From: Pithys albifrons albifrons
Taxonomy: Eukaryota > Chordata > Aves > Passeriformes > Thamnophilidae
Assembly: GCF_047495875.1 (NCBI RefSeq)
Contig: NC_092467.1
Location: 11,497,566 to 11,561,565 of the forward strand
Direction of reading: 5' to 3'
Length of the DNA: 64,000 bases
Part shown: piece after piece, positions 12,852 through 27,300 of the stretch
Position numbering within the stretch: position 1 is the stretch's first letter
Layout of the letters: each line of letters begins with the position of its first letter
Position numbers and translations under genes: made by a program
The notes under the pieces: generated by a model
Databases searched by the model: none
What the model was told of the DNA's origin: nothing
What the model saw: the letters and a program-made list of their open reading frames with translations, nothing else

Positions 12852-15800
12852 GTAAGACAGCATTTACTGCAGAGTGTCAAAGTGTATCATTTTGCATATA
12901 ATTTGGGGAAATTAACTAGCAGAGATTAGCTAATAAGAAGCAATCAGTGAGCCAGTAATCAGTTTTGCTGAAGGCAAAGTGGATTTGGTTAGGGTGATAG
13001 GGGAGATCCTGCACAGAGGGAGCTTGTTTAATGCCTCCAGCTGTGGTGCTACTCCTGAGTTTCAGTGTGACTGAGCAGAGCACAGCTCCCTGCCTGGCAT
13101 TCAGCTCACTGATTTTTAAAGCTGTCGTTGCTCATTTGCTGAGACACAATCACATGAGTGCCTATAAGAATCTAAGGAGTTAGTACTAGGAGAAATGAAA
13201 CTAGGGGGAAAAAAGAAGAATCAGACTAGGAGAAGGAAAATTCTGCCACTGTTGAAGAGCTGTTCTGAATGCGAGTTCAACAGGAGTGGTCCATGGGTAG
13301 CAAATATTCAAATAAATTGTGTCCCTTCTTTTCCTTTCAGACTGGATGATGGAAGGATATAAAGAAAAGACACTATTGGTAAAATTGTTTATTTGATGTT
13401 TCATAATGTGAAATGAACTCATTCATTGTGTAATATTTGAACATCATGTACAAAGCTAAATCATGAGCTGTTCTCAGCATCCAGCTCTCATTCAAAACCA
13501 GGAGGAGGAGCAGATATTCAGCACAAATCTGACTCAGTGCTTATAGGTTTGCTGCCACTGCTTAAGGGCAGCAAATTCTAAACAGGTGTGTTAAAAGGAG
13601 CTATTCAAGAACATTCATATCACAATGACTGAGCCTGGTGTTATCCTGGAACAATTTTATTTGTGAGTAAGAAGTAGGTGCCTGGCACTTCTGAGAGCTT
13701 ATCATGGACTTATTGCTCATTTTGGGCCAGATTGTGAATAGTGCCTCAGGGATACCAGAATCCGTTCTCTGTCCTGAGCAGGTACAGCACAGGCCATGCA
13801 GCAGCACAGGGAGAGAAGATGTCAAATCCTCATCGCCTGAGGGTTGGCAGCAGCACAGCAGTTTGCTTGCACAAAGAGCTGTATTGGTTACTCCTGGACT
13901 TAAAATAATTTGATCCAATATGACATATTAAGTAAAAATGTTTTCTTTCTTCAGGAAATAGTTCTTGGCAATTGCAAACAAGCCTGAAAAACTATGTACA
14001 AAATAGATTCCTTAGCAAATATTCAATGAAAAATTAAGAACATTATATGCATATATTCTCTGGCATGAACAAGGTTTCACAGTAACATTGTCAAATTAAT
14101 TTTACTGGATGAAATGCATTATGCAGGTAACCCCCCTTGACTGAAACAGGGTTGCCCTTGGGAAGAATTCATCCTGTGTCTATTAGTGTTTGGTAAGGTG
14201 TGTGCCTTCAGTTTCTATGGAACTGCTTAATTCTGATATGCAGTATGCTGAATATCAGTGTAACTGGCTAAGTCATATGAGATAACTTCAGTGCTAGGGA
14301 AATTATACAAAGCAAAGAAAGTATGCATGACTTTAAATCCCAGTGATGTATGGAGTCTGTAGAAAATTTCGTTTTTATTGCTTTGTACTGTATTCTTTCA
14401 CAGCCTCTGAACAAAAAGAAAACACAGGTGGGTTCTCAAGAGTACATTTCATAAGTAAACTAATTCATACTGCATTTTGTAAACACATTAATGCAAAACA
14501 GCATTAGGTTTAGGTACTAGTGGAGAAAACCATTGCCTGAATTAAACCTCGTCCAGTGACCCTCAAAGAAAGAAATGCAACCCAGTGAAAATCCTTTGTG
14601 ATGAATGCCAAGGTGACATCATATTGACTTTGTTAATCTGGACTTGGAATTTGTGTGAGGAAGAGGAATGCTCCAGTGTTATCAGGCTAAACTCTTACGG
14701 AAATGAACACAGTATGAAACTGAGCAGCATGAAGTTATGTAGAGAGAGAACAAGGAGTGCGAGGTTTCACTGGCGTCTTTCAGTCACAGTTCCTATGGCA
14801 TTGAACACAGTCAGCACCAGGAATGATTGCTTGGCGGTGTCACAGCCCTGTAGGTGTTAATGTACAGGATAAGTGTAGCTGTAATTTCATACCTGATGGC
14901 AGATACAGAGTGGGCCAATCTTTGGGGGAAACCTGTAATAATTCAGCCCGAGACATAAATTTATTTGGCTTGTGGCTATATAAAAATGCTGTTCATACCC
15001 TGGTCATTGCTACTCTTGCCTTCTTTCATCTTTGCAGTCTGTTTCCTCCTGGCCCTGTGGTACCAGGCAGAGATAGAGAATGGTTTGAGGAGCACTTTGT
15101 GGGGTAGAAAAGGGAAGTCTCAAAACTTTTTTACATTGATGAAGAGTTCATGCTCTCTCTGCCTCTAGGATAAATAATGGTGGTTTTTATGGCTGTGTTC
15201 TACTTTCCTCTACCCCTCATTGGAATAGGAACCAAGTCCTTGGCTTCTCCCCAAAGCACAGTAATGTATTTTTTAGGTGCATTAGCATGTGGTGAGTTGT
15301 TCTGGGGCAGAAGTGTCACACATGTGTGCTTGTTCCCTCCCTCTCTCTGTGTCACACAGAGTCACTGTTACGTGGAGGGAGGCAATAAGGCTGGAGTCTG
15401 TGCTGCAAAGAGCAAGGTGCCACATGCCCTGAGTTGCCTAATAGTAAAGCTATTGTAGAACAGGGAGCTATGGAAAAGTGCTTATATTTATCAGGCCTAC
15501 ATGGGTACCTTTTAGTCTTCAGTTATTGCTCATCCTTCCCCTTTCTTAGATGCATTAAAAATGTTGTGGCCCCCTTTTGCAGGTTTTCCAAGTAGTTACC
15601 TTAATTGGTTACTTCATTCCATGTGAGCTCCTGCAAGAGTAGCTACATTCAATAGTGTCCTTTTGGCTTTGTTCTTAAGTTGATCAAATACTCTGGGAAA
15701 CAAAAAAATCTGCCTAACCACAGAATTAGGCATGTGCAGCTAAATTTTCCTTGGCTTTGCTGTTGCCTACACAGTGTGATAAGAAGACCTGGCCAGGCAG

Positions 15801-17627
15801 AACTGTCACTAAGTAACAATGCCTTCAAAAGCAAAAAATGAGGAATGCTTTGTGTAGTTGTATTTGAGGATCACGCTATGCCCAGTGCAGTCTGTATTTT
15901 AATGCCTTAGTGTAGCACAACTTACAGAACTGAGTTACAGAAACACCTTCTTGTAGAGTGCAAGGCTGTGAGGCTATGAGAGATCTTGGTCTCTCTGAGC
16001 AAGCTCAGAGATTGTTTGGGTTCCAAGCAGAGCTTCTGTACTGTCTAACGGCAGTCACAGTGTAACTACAGCAATATTTTTTAAGTATTATGAGAAGTTG
16101 TGTAGGAGAATGGGTGTGAGTAGTGTTTTGAGGATCACAGCTGCTTGCTCCAATGCTGTGGTCTCATTAGCAATGAGAGAACCACCCCCACCACTCTGAG
16201 TTACCTAAGGGGAAGATTGAGTAGCCCTAGGACTAACTCGGAAGTGGGAGAGAATTTGAAATAATTTGATTTTTCTCTCTCCTTAAGTCATCTGTGTCAG
16301 AAGTCTCTTGGAAGGATAGCATAAGATTTGCTTCTTACACAGTTTTTTGCTTGTTTGTTTGGGTTGTTTTGGGGGCTATTGTGGCTCTTTTCATGACTTA
16401 ACAAAGAGAAAGACTTCCAAAGGGATGGGTAACTTAAGCACCTGCACATTTTTAATGTAATTCTCTAAGTACTTATTAATACAAATTCATATTTCTGGCT
16501 TTGATTCTTTACAGCTCAAGGAAAGTAACTGCTATAGTTACATACTTAAATAACAATTTGACTGATTAAAAATTAAGGTTCTGTCCTGAGAAAGGATTTA
16601 TTTTACTAGCCCATTGTTTAATGTGCAGGTAGAATAAATTAATCCTCTCCCGTTCCCTCAAAAGGATGGCTTTGTGTTTAACCTTGGGAAGAAGACTTCA
16701 TATATTTTATTAGAAATATCACACAGCCAGAAAAGGTCCACTGTGCAGGAATTTGTCTTGGGGACACAGCTTGAAAAGTTGAGTGGAGGTTGTATAAAAC
16801 TGCTGGGGAAGGTCAGATGGGAATGGAGCCTGGTTCTTTTTGAGAACCTTTATGAGAAATTCTCCACAGACTGTCATGCACTCTATTCATAGACAGCACA
16901 CTTCAGCCACACTGCTTTTCTGGTTTTGTCTAGGATTAAAGGGACTAAGATGTCAGTGCTGCAGACAACGTATGGCTATAGTCCAAATTTAATTTGCCAC
17001 AACTCTAGGACAATGGTGTTAGGTATATAAAAACTGGAGTCTCTGGAGTGTCAGAGTGGCATCATTATATCAGCTTTGTTTTGAACACATTTACAATATA
17101 ATTATTATTGCAGTCACTTTGTATAGAGATATACTGCTTAATGGAAGCTAAGATTTTAACTTCTATTGTAAGACTTCACTCAGAGTTGTAGAAGATGGGT
17201 TTATAATCTTATAAGGAGTGGGATTCACTGATGTAATTTGTGAATTATTATTTCAATTGTGCAACTTTTTCCTGTGTGATGTTTAGGAAGTCTCTGAAGG
17301 ACTTAATGAAGGATTTTGTTCCCTATCTGTCTCATGACAGGGTTCTGCTGTTTGTTTTGAAGCCTTTGAAATCTTCAATAAGAGAAGCATTTCTAACATT
17401 TATTCCTTCTGGAGTCTGCTTTATAATGGACATTTCTTATTAACCTTGCATCAACTCCATGAAAGGACAACAGTCTTCTGGCACTATCATGGCAAACAAT
17501 TGCATTGAGCTGTCTAATTAGGTAGTGAACATTACAGAAAACAGAATTAGACTACTACTCTCCATTTGTTGTGTATTACTGTTGTACCTAGAAAGGCATC
17601 CTTGTAGAAAGAGTCAGAAGTGTATTC

Positions 17628-17690
17628 CATAGAATCAGAAGATAGTTAAGGTTGGAAGGGACCTCTGAAGATCATCTAGTCCAACCCCAT
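17628..17690 (-). repeat. CR1 LINE 3'-end fragment
   Basis: About 63 bp containing GGTTGGAAGGGACCTCTGAA and ATCATCTAGTCCAACCCC, the hallmark reverse-complement of the avian CR1 3' terminus, next to CATAGAATCAGAA (degenerate terminal 8-mers). The element is therefore on the minus strand and 5'-truncated to its last few dozen bases, as is usual for CR1. Confidence 0.9.
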
Positions 17691-18250
17691 GTTTAAAGAG
17701 TTTTCACTTGATCATAATTACTTCACTTGAGGATGCATCTTTGTGTGAAGGCCTTGTTGTCAGTTTAAATCTTCTGTTGCCCGATGGTTTGGGTTTCTGT
17801 TTCTGTCAACAGAAATCTCAAGAAGCATCCATAATAGAAGGGACTCAGTGGGTGTGTGCGTGCAGTAGAAAAATGAATATGAAGAGAAAGAATGACTGTT
17901 AAATCCAGTCCTTTGAAAAGTTAAGTCTTGTGTATCTCCTCAGTAGAAGGGAAGAAATAGCTGAAAGCAATCTATTTAATTTGAATTAAGGAAGCTGAGT
18001 ATTGCTGCAGGAACTTAAGAAAAACCCTTTTGACTTCCTGGAAACTGAAAGAAGTTTTTTTAAGAAGTAATTGTCTCTGACATCACTAAAGTGCATAGCG
18101 AGTTTGCGAGTGGTTACTTTGGGGTGAGAGGAGGAAGCAGCCCCTTCACAGATAAGCAGTGCACTGTATGTGCCGAGTTAGGCTCCTTTTGGGTTCAAGT
18201 TTTGCGGAGAAACTCCTTTGCGGACAGATAACATTTATTTTGCTTTGCAG

Positions 18251-18366
18251 AGAGACACATGCTGTTTCATAAGGATACGCCTGATTTCCAGAAATAACCA
18301 TGTTTTTGTGGCTTAAACTCTTAGCATTTGGTGTTGCATTTCTGAGACAGAATGCGTTTCTCAAAG
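18251..18366 (+). CDS. PTPRC: PTPRC exon with start codon and signal peptide
   Basis: The acceptor is a T-rich run ending TTTGCAG at 18250 and the donor is AAAG|GTAGGT at 18367. The ATG at 18300-18302 follows AAATAACC and opens [15 protein letters not shown], which closely matches the mammalian CD45 signal peptide; 49 nt before it are 5' UTR. Coding length is 67 nt (22 codons plus one base, phase 1). Because the exon begins at an acceptor, at least one more 5' noncoding exon with the promoter should lie upstream; I could not locate it. The hydrophobic core runs roughly from residue 3 to 15. An alternative donor 4 nt downstream (AAAGGTAG|GTGGCA) would shift the frame and is rejected. Confidence 0.92.
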
Positions 18367-21300
18367 GTAGGTGGCAACTGATATTTTATTCTCTCATTTT
18401 GATCTCTAAGTATCCTCTGTAGATGTAAAACCAATGAAAAGCTGTGCAAAATGGAGAAATAATATCTTCCTTCAGAAATTAGAATACAATTGTATGCAGC
18501 GGTCTCAGAGCCTACGTCGGGAAGGTTCTTGCATAATGTACTAGGCTAAAATGTCTACCGCGTGGTCATATCTGAGAGTTATATGAACCATTTCAACAAA
18601 AGGCCCCAATTTGTAGCTGTATTTGAAATAGAATACATTTAGATCTGTTATGTATACCTGTTCAATACAGTCTTTCGTTTGGCTTCGTCTCATGATGCAG
18701 TACTTTGTTTTCTGTGCTTGAATCCTTCAAGAAAAGAATCTTCCCATAAATGTTAGCCACTCCCTGATCTCAGAACCTGCTTATAGTTCCTCAAATTTTC
18801 CTTTTTTTACTGCAATTGCATTAGTAAAAGAAAAAAAATCCAAAGGTTGTAAATTAATATCTACTTAGTTTGTAAAATAGGCATTATTTATTTATTTTTT
18901 AAAAACTGCTCCTTAAAGAGTCTTTGAAATGTTTAATTACCCCACTGCAGGTGAATTTTTTGTTTGACTTTTATAAGAGAAAGATTGAGCCCAAGAGGAT
19001 GATCTTGCAAAACATGATAGATGTGACAGATAATATTAATAGCAAGAAAAGCAATTAATCTTAGGTAATACTTCGTATAAAGAAAAAAGCATACCTATGC
19101 TTAAGAAAATATTTTCTTCAGAAGAAAATGCAGCATTCTTACATATATGTACCTTCCACCGGTTTAGCCAGCAGTGTAATTTGGGGCAGTTGATGGCAGG
19201 CATGAAAGCTTTTCTCTGGGGTAATGTTGACCCTAAAACATGACTTGAAATATATTTTCTGAAATGGCAGTGAGTTACATGCAGAGATGAAATCTCTTTT
19301 CATATACATTGAATTTATGCATGCTTCTATCTTCATGTCACTATAGTAACTCCAGGTTTATACTGATATAAGCAACAAAATGAACCGCCTTTAGTTGATA
19401 ACTAGCTAAGAGTATTTGAAGCCTGAGCATTAGTTCTCTTGTCTTTCAAAGTCTCTGAAGAGAGGTAGCACTGAATAAATCTGCTTGATAGCGGCTGGAT
19501 ATTACAAGAAAACAAGTGAGTGCTGAACTGTAGAGGAAGAGAACAAAATCTCTTGCTTTTCCTGTCCTTCTTTTAAATTTTATCTGCTGTCCTACTTTCT
19601 ATTTTACAAGCCTTTCTGATACTTCCCACTGCTCCCTTTTCTCCAGAAAAGGCAGGTTACTGTCTGCTCTCTCAGCCATCTTCACAGTCAGTCAACATAA
19701 CAGGGAGGGCTGGAAGATTGATAGACAAGTTGTAGTATTTTACTTCAAGTAATAGTTATTTTCTCTGTCTACACATAGTAGTCTAACTCAGGTCAGTTTC
19801 TCTCTACATTTACTAAACAGAAGAGCCTCAAAGAAATGCTAAGTTTAAACTCCTCTCTTCTACATCTAAAGCAAGTCACAGTCTCACACTGTAGGTACTC
19901 AACACTACAGACCTTGTTTCTGCTGTGTAGTTTGGCACAGAGATTGCTTCTCCTGCCAGGATGACAGAGCCATTATACCTCTCATTTGCTCTGCCTGGTG
20001 GCTATGGAAGACTGGGCAGTCTTCGAGGGAGGGGTTTGTTAATGGAGGAGCAGCATTTTGATAAGGTGGTGTTGGCTTTGGTTTTATAGCAATCAGTTTT
20101 TAGGGATTTGATTGTAAGTGTTGGGTGGACATGGGGACTTGTGCTGGTGCTATAGTTATTTTCCAAGAGCCAATGGTACTGAGTGATTTTGAAAACTGAG
20201 CAGGAGAAATTTTAAGATTGTTGACTTCCTTCACAAGCTCAGATATCCTATAAAACATCCCTTATTTCTTGTAATTACCAAACCACTTTTAAGAGCATCA
20301 AACTACATTAAACCAAGGCCTGTCTGTTGTGTAAATCCCTGAAATGAAAAACATACATCTGATTATCCTGGTAAGAAAAAGATTCTTAGTGGTATTTGTG
20401 GATGTACCTATGCATAGCAATATCTGGTACTAATAAACACCAAATTTGGATTTCAATCTGTCCTAGTAAATATTTGCTGAAACATCTCATTAAATTAATC
20501 AGTGTTTTGTGCTAGCTTTACTAAAATCTTTAGTTGCCAGATGTGTGGTTCTAAAAATCTTTAGTGTAAGCTTGATAATATAATACTTTATAATATCTAG
20601 GATGACTTCTCAATTGAAAAAGTTATCCTAACATACCTGGCACAATTCATCAATGCCTGTTCATGCAAAACCCTCCAAAACTAGAAAACCCTTTAGCCAC
20701 TCCAATTAACAAAACCCCACCAATCCCCAAAAATGACCAATGGTATCAGCCCCTAACCTTGCCCCCCCAAAAAAATTCAAAACCAGCAAAAAGTAACCCA
20801 AAAACCCCTAACCCAAACCAACAAAAGCTTGAAAAACACCTTGTTTCCATTTAGAATAAAGAAATGGTTGCTGGAGAAGCACTTTTTCCATTAGATCATT
20901 ATTTCAGGTTCCTACCCTCCTCCATGAAAGTATTAGCAATTTGACAGCTTTCAAAAGCCTTCACCCACTTCTGAGCCACTTCCTTTATTTCAGGAAACTA
21001 AATAATTGCCTGATGGTTTTGGGTGTGATTTTTTTATTTTCCAGGTTAAAGGTACCAAGCTCCAGCAGGCACATTTTTCTGCTTTTCTCTGGGATAGCAT
21101 TAATTTTCATCATAGTAGCTACTGTGGGACTAGGTTTTGGATTTGTGCTTGAAACAGTGTTGATAACACAGAGATTTCTTCTTTATTCCATACCATTTAT
21201 GTGCCAAGCCATCCAGTAGAACCATACTAACAATCATCTGACTTCCCATCCTTTGACATAATGCATAAATATTATTCCCTTAGTCTATCCACCACCCCTG

Positions 21301-24300
21301 CAAAATGTTCATGAAATGTCCACAACATATCCATTGAGTCCATTTAGTCCATGGCTTTGGGCTCCATGTTGTTATGGTCACTCAGGACAGGAGAGACAGT
21401 TTATTGCATGGTTCTTGATTGCCAAAGCCAGTTCAGGTCAGGTCCCTGCTGCACTTGCTCTGCTTCTTGTAAGAATTCTCCACTGGTTTGGGTGGTCCCC
21501 GTTATACATATGTATGTGTGTGTGTGTTATTCCTATAATATGCAACTCAAATAATGGGTTACAACAATTTAAGGGTAGATCTGCAACAGTCTCTACTCTA
21601 CTCCTTATTGTGTTTATAATTGCAATGAACTCCTATCCTTGCCCTTGATCCAGCTTCAACTTAGCCATAAACAGTCCCTTAGGGTTGTTCCTGCTTCATA
21701 ATGTCAGAATGTTCCCAGGCACAGCAGAGTGAGGTGAGCAGCAGCACAACAAGCAGCCAAACCAAAGAGCAGCCACTAACGTGACTCTAATACACATTGA
21801 GCCCAGGGCAAGCACAGGAGCCTGCCCAAAGCAGCCAAACAGCAATAACAGCTATGAATTTCATCTAACATATTCCATTCAAATCTGTCATTGTCTCAAG
21901 CCCTTTGAGACCCATATTGGGTGAAGCCAAAAAGGGCTTTTGTGGTTTAACTCCAGCTGGAAACTAAACCTCACACAGCTTCTTGCTCTCTTCCTTGCCC
22001 TCGTGGGGTGAGGGAGGGAATCAGAAGGGTAAAGGGAGAAAATTCATGACTTAAGATAAAGACTGTTTAATAGGGAAAGAAAACTAAGAAATTAATTCAC
22101 TGCTTCCCCTGGGCAGGCAGGTGTTTACCAGCTCCAGGAAAGCAGAACTCCATCATAATTGTTACTTGGGAATAGAAACACCATCACTGAATGTCCCCAC
22201 TTCCTCCTTCTTCAGCTCTGTATACTGAGTATGATGTCATATGGTATGGAATGTCACTTTGGTCAGTTGATGTTACCTGTCCCATCTGTGTTCTCTCCCA
22301 GCTGGTTGTGCACCCACAGCCTCATCACTCGCGGAGTAGTGCAAGAAGGTAGAAAAGGCCCTGACTGTGTAAGCACTGCTCAGCAGTAAAAAAAAAAAAA
22401 ATCTCTGGATTATTAACCCTGTTTTTCATCAGAAATCCGAACCAGCCCCAAACTAGATAATGTGACGAAAGTTAACTGTACCCCAGCCAAAATCAGCACA
22501 CATACGAAATATGGTCATTCAGTGTCCATGCCCAACAGCTGTGGAGGTTTCCAGATGGAAGTCTTATGTTTTCTTTGCACAGACATCAGCATAATTCACC
22601 CTATGGCTTTGATTTTCTATAAAAATCTTTTTCACAGATGGGTCTATACCTTTGGAAAAAGTCTGACAGACCTAATTTTTAAGTAGTGGAACTTAGTATT
22701 GGTTAATTTTATGTGTAGGATAAAGGGTAATGGGAATTGCTCTGGCAGGAGGATGTATATTAAAGTGGAAGAAAGTGAAGTGAAAGCTTTAGAGCACCAC
22801 CTCTGATGTTGTCCTCTTATGGATACCCTGCTGGAGGTTTTGTTTAGGACTGCTCTTTTTTGTTGTAGTGGTGCACTTGGAGGTTTCTGAAACATGTACC
22901 CCAGAGTCCTGCACTCAGGGACCTCTTAATCATTTGGAACAAATTGCCTGCTTTACACATCTTGCACCATTCTAAAACTTTATTCAAAATCGACTGTGGC
23001 AGACATGGTGCATGCACAGATGGCAGCAGCTCTGCAGCTTCCTGAGCTGGCCAGACACAAGTAACTTCTAAACTGGAAGCTGTTTAGTTTCATTATGGTG
23101 TCATACCTAAGCTATAGGCAGGACACGAGTTCATCAGAGCTCAGCAGTACTCCAGCTGAGCTACATGGTTTCTGGACTAGAATGAAGTGTATGTAATTTT
23201 CTTTATCTATTTGCCTAGGCCTGCACAAAGATAACAAGGAGATGGCTGGGTTGTTGATGTGGTACAGGTATATCTGTTGATGCAGACAGGGCAAGAGACA
23301 TTGGTTCTGGACTAATGGCTCTTTCTTACATAATATGGAAAAGATATTTTCCAGTCATTTTGTGTTCACTCACATCATTGCATGGATCTTTTACCAGTAC
23401 AGACCTAAAGCCAAAAAACTGGCATGCAGAGACCATTCTAAAGAAAATCCAGCTCTTGGTGGTGTAGTATTTGGAACCGCTTCCTTTACTTTTAATGTGG
23501 TGAACTTATGTTTATATATTTATGTTCTGAAGAGCAAATCAACAGCAGGAGTGTTAGAAACACTACATAATGAGATAAGGCAGATCAAGTGGGGGGAGGA
23601 AACAGGATGAAGTGACTCTTCAAAGTTTATCTACTATCAGGAATCAAGCTCTGTTTTTCTGACTCCTGTGACCTATCTGCAGAACTGCCTGCCAGCCTGG
23701 GAGCATATGTATGCATTAAACAAGTAGCAGTCTCCACAGTGAAATTGTGAATGCATTGAATATAGTGCATAAAAATGGTTCTGTTTTCTTTTGCTGTGCA
23801 GCTGCCTTGTGGTATGCACTGTACCATGCTGGGAGCAAGGAAAGAAGAACAGCAGGCCATGAAAATGTTCTGTCCTCTGTTTACATTCTTGATTTAGTTT
23901 TAAGATTTAATACTCATAAGCATACATCTGGCCACCAGGATGGCCAAACGACTTAATCCACGATGAATTCTCTGTTGACATGGCTTGACTTCTCTCTGTG
24001 CTCAGTCAACTGCCTTTTCTAGTCAGCATTGCCCCGTGCAGCACAGACTTGCCCTGAGTCTTGCCACGGTCACTGCCCTTTGTTTGGGTGGCTGTTCCTC
24101 CTGTGCTGTCAGTCCCAGGGGTGAGAACCATGGGGGTGAGAGCACAGTGTGGGGGTAGCTGCAGAGGTGGAACCCAAGATAGCAAAGTAACGAGAGGTGT
24201 TGCAGGAAGATGTGATGTGCTTGCTAGAATGTGCTCAGCTCTTTGTGGCTGTGAAACCTTAGCAAGAGCATGTGTGTTCAAGGAGTGTAATGGCTTAAAT

Positions 24301-27300
24301 AGAGCTGGGCTGGGTATTTGTGCCCTGCTCAGAATGGGCAGGCCCACTGAGGTGGCTCCCAAGGCTGTGACTGCCAGCCTTGCCTGGGAGATAACAACTG
24401 TCCCTGAGCTTGGCTGCTTCCTTCATCACACAGAGAGGTCCATTGCTCTCGCTGATTAATCTGTAATCATATATAACTAGAAATCATTAAGTTATTTCTT
24501 TCAGACAAGCTTAGGAAGTACATCCAATACATTTTGGAGGAAGTAGTTGACTCTCTTCAAAGTTCAGTTTAGACCCTGAAGCACCTCTGTGCAAAAAAAA
24601 AAAAAAGGGGTAAAAAGTTTTAAGAGTGGCAAAACTCTGACTTCCTCCTGTAAATATCAAGATTAAATTAACAGATACAGTTTCAAAAGTTGTTTATTTC
24701 CCTGCAACTTGACTGTTCTTTCAGACTGTATGTCCTGATGTATTTCCAGGCTATCCATACACTTGCAAACAGATTTTTTTTTTCCTCTGGTGTGGGTAAC
24801 TGTTACAGCATTTTATCTATTTCCAGGCTTTTTTTTCCTTTCAAGCGAAGCAGTTTGGGGCCTTCAATGCCAGGATTTCAGAAACTAGCTGTGAGCACTT
24901 CAGTGCTAGCTTATATTATTCATAGTGTTGTATAGCTAACAGGATCCACTGCTTTTCTTTTATACCACTACTTTGCAGTACTGTTTCTCCAGTTGTTCCC
25001 TCTGTGTCAGTGCCTTCTCGGCTAGCCTGCTTGCTTAGGTTTCTATTCTCTAGTTTCAAAGACTTCTCTTTCGATCTGTCTGTTCTTCATTCATAATCCC
25101 ACTACCCTGCACAGAGCTCTATAGGTATCTTTTGTACAGCATGGATGACTTTTTTGTTATTGCAAAAATAAGGACTCCATGGAGCAATATTTTTAATTGC
25201 CTCTTGAAATAGATTCTTTTCCTGACAGTAAGAGAAATAATCAAGCTAGCTGTCTAGTAGAAAAATGAAGCCATACAATGAAGCTTTTTATGCAATATAT
25301 AAGGAAATAGTTCATTAAATGAAGCATATATATCCAATATGAGTTGAAAGATTTTACACTCAGGGAAATGAGTATAATATGGAATCTCAGCTGAGATGGT
25401 ACAAAAATATAGGGCTAGTAATGCCTTTTCAGGTAGTCATATACATTGCAGAATAAGTGAATGGAATATCTAAGATAGTATTAGTCCCTGAGCTGGTTCT
25501 GGAGGCTTGTGAGCTAAGATTATGTAGGCGGAAAACAGGGTAAGATAAATGGCAAAGCATAGTCAGGCTTCTAGAATAAGATCTAGGAGACAGAAGTCAG
25601 CTGCAGTCTAGGCTGTCTCAGAAATCCTGGTGTGAATTGTTAAGTCGTTTTCATTTCTCCACACCTCAGTTTCATCATCTGTCTGTTGAAGATAGTAATG
25701 CTCCCCTTGCTGAAAAATGTACAGTCCTAATTCCTTAAGTATTTATAGGTATGCCTGTGTCTTACAAGATGTCAACTAGCACCAATGAATCTGACAAAAG
25801 TGGTTGAACATTATAGTATTTTGGGTAGTGTATCTGAGCAAACAAAGCAAAAGTATGAAGCAAATGACTTGTGCATAAATTTCTACCTTGTTCTCCACCC
25901 GAAGCACAGGTGTTGTCAACTGGGAGCTGATAGTTTTGTGCTGAGTAAGAGCAACCTGTTCTGTGCTCAACTTCAGCAAATCTGAAATTCTGTAAAACAT
26001 CATCACATCAACTGTAGTCTCTATTTTAGCCAATACTGGGTGAAATAGCTGAAGTTGTTCAAGGAGTTCTTGTGAGATACAGGAACAGGGCTATGCACAA
26101 GAACAGGACTGCCAGTTTTTACTTCCTCTGTCTGTGGACGAGATGAGAATATGTGCTAAACAGACCATAGCTGCAAAGGGCTTCATGTTATAGAGTAACC
26201 TCTGCATTTAAGGGCAAATGCAATAGTAGGTGTGCCTAGTAAATTGGGTGTTTCAGGAGTCTTAGTGGTAGCAGTAATAAACTTAAACAACTGTTCTGGG
26301 AAGTGCAGGCCAAGCTTTGTCAGCGTGTGATTTAAAATCGTACACTCACATAATCGAAGGAAAGATGACCAACGTTGCTACTGCAGCAGTTGAATTAATC
26401 TTCTTGACATAGACCTTTGATGTCTAAAATGAATGCAGAATCAAGTGTGCATACACCTTAGAGAAATCTTTGTTTTAATGAGTTATGTATAGAGTATCTG
26501 GAGGATTTCTTTATTCATTTCACACTTTCTTGTAAAAATTTACATGATGAAACGTGTATTTTTAAAATTATGTGGATTTTTTTTTACCTGGTCCCCGAAG
26601 GCAGTAAGAGATTATTGTATGTAATATATAGGCTTCCTTATCCCAGAACACTGTGTGTGAATGTGCAGGCCTGCGCAATGTATCTGAGTGTGTGAGTGCA
26701 AGTATAACATGTCTGAGGCTTCAGCCTGCCTAATAAGTGCCCAAAAAAGCTTGACTTTGCTTGCAGCTTCATTAGTGCTTCTGTGCTCAACCGTGCTGCC
26801 TCAACAGAAGTGAAGACCTTTCTACACTCCACACACCTGCAGTCTGTTGTGTTAGCTTGAAGTAAGAGATGTGGTTGAGGTTTGAGGGAAAGATGTGAAA
26901 GAGCAGAAAGAAATATACTTCAGTAGATATTGGTAGCATTTCTGATTTTGCTGTCCTAGTCTGCTAATAAAATGACTTAAAAATAAATGTTTCTGAGAGA
27001 CAGCCAATACTCTCGCTGCTAGAAAAAGTTAGGAATAATAATAACTTAACCTCGTGTCAACTTCCATACCTACAGTTTAGAAGGCTTACAGTGGAATTGT
27101 GCTGAATATGAGGGAGGCAGTTCAAGGAAGTGAATGTGAAATCTATAAAGACTTACTTATCATTGGCAGTAACGGATTAAGGTTTTGTAATACTCAGAGG
27201 TGAAACTTTCATAAAATCCCGTGATTTTTGGACCACCAAATTTAGCACTTTATACTTTTCTGAAGATTGGTCAGTTTGGCCATGAGGATTTTGAATTGAT

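Larger units (their letters stand above)
10283..18250. other. PTPRC: Upstream and putative promoter side of PTPRC, first noncoding exon not located
   Basis: Noncoding sequence that should contain part or all of the PTPRC 5' region if intron 1 is short; I see no TATA-centred promoter or CpG island. GGAA/TTCC ETS-type cores near 18032-18040 (ACTTCCTGG) and 18128-18137 (GAGGAAGC) are compatible with a myeloid/lymphoid promoter but are common by chance. A CR1 fragment lies at 17628-17690 and an exon-like block at 12775-12851. Confidence 0.4.

Noticed and set aside
1..18250. ATP6V1G3 exons on the minus strand, expected from mammalian synteny
   Set aside because: No stretch translating to the V-ATPase G-subunit sequence was found; the gene is probably further upstream.
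24006..24459. Overlapping open frames of 118 and 132 codons on opposite strands
   Set aside because: Open on both strands through GC-rich composition; no domain, no splice sites, no family resemblance.
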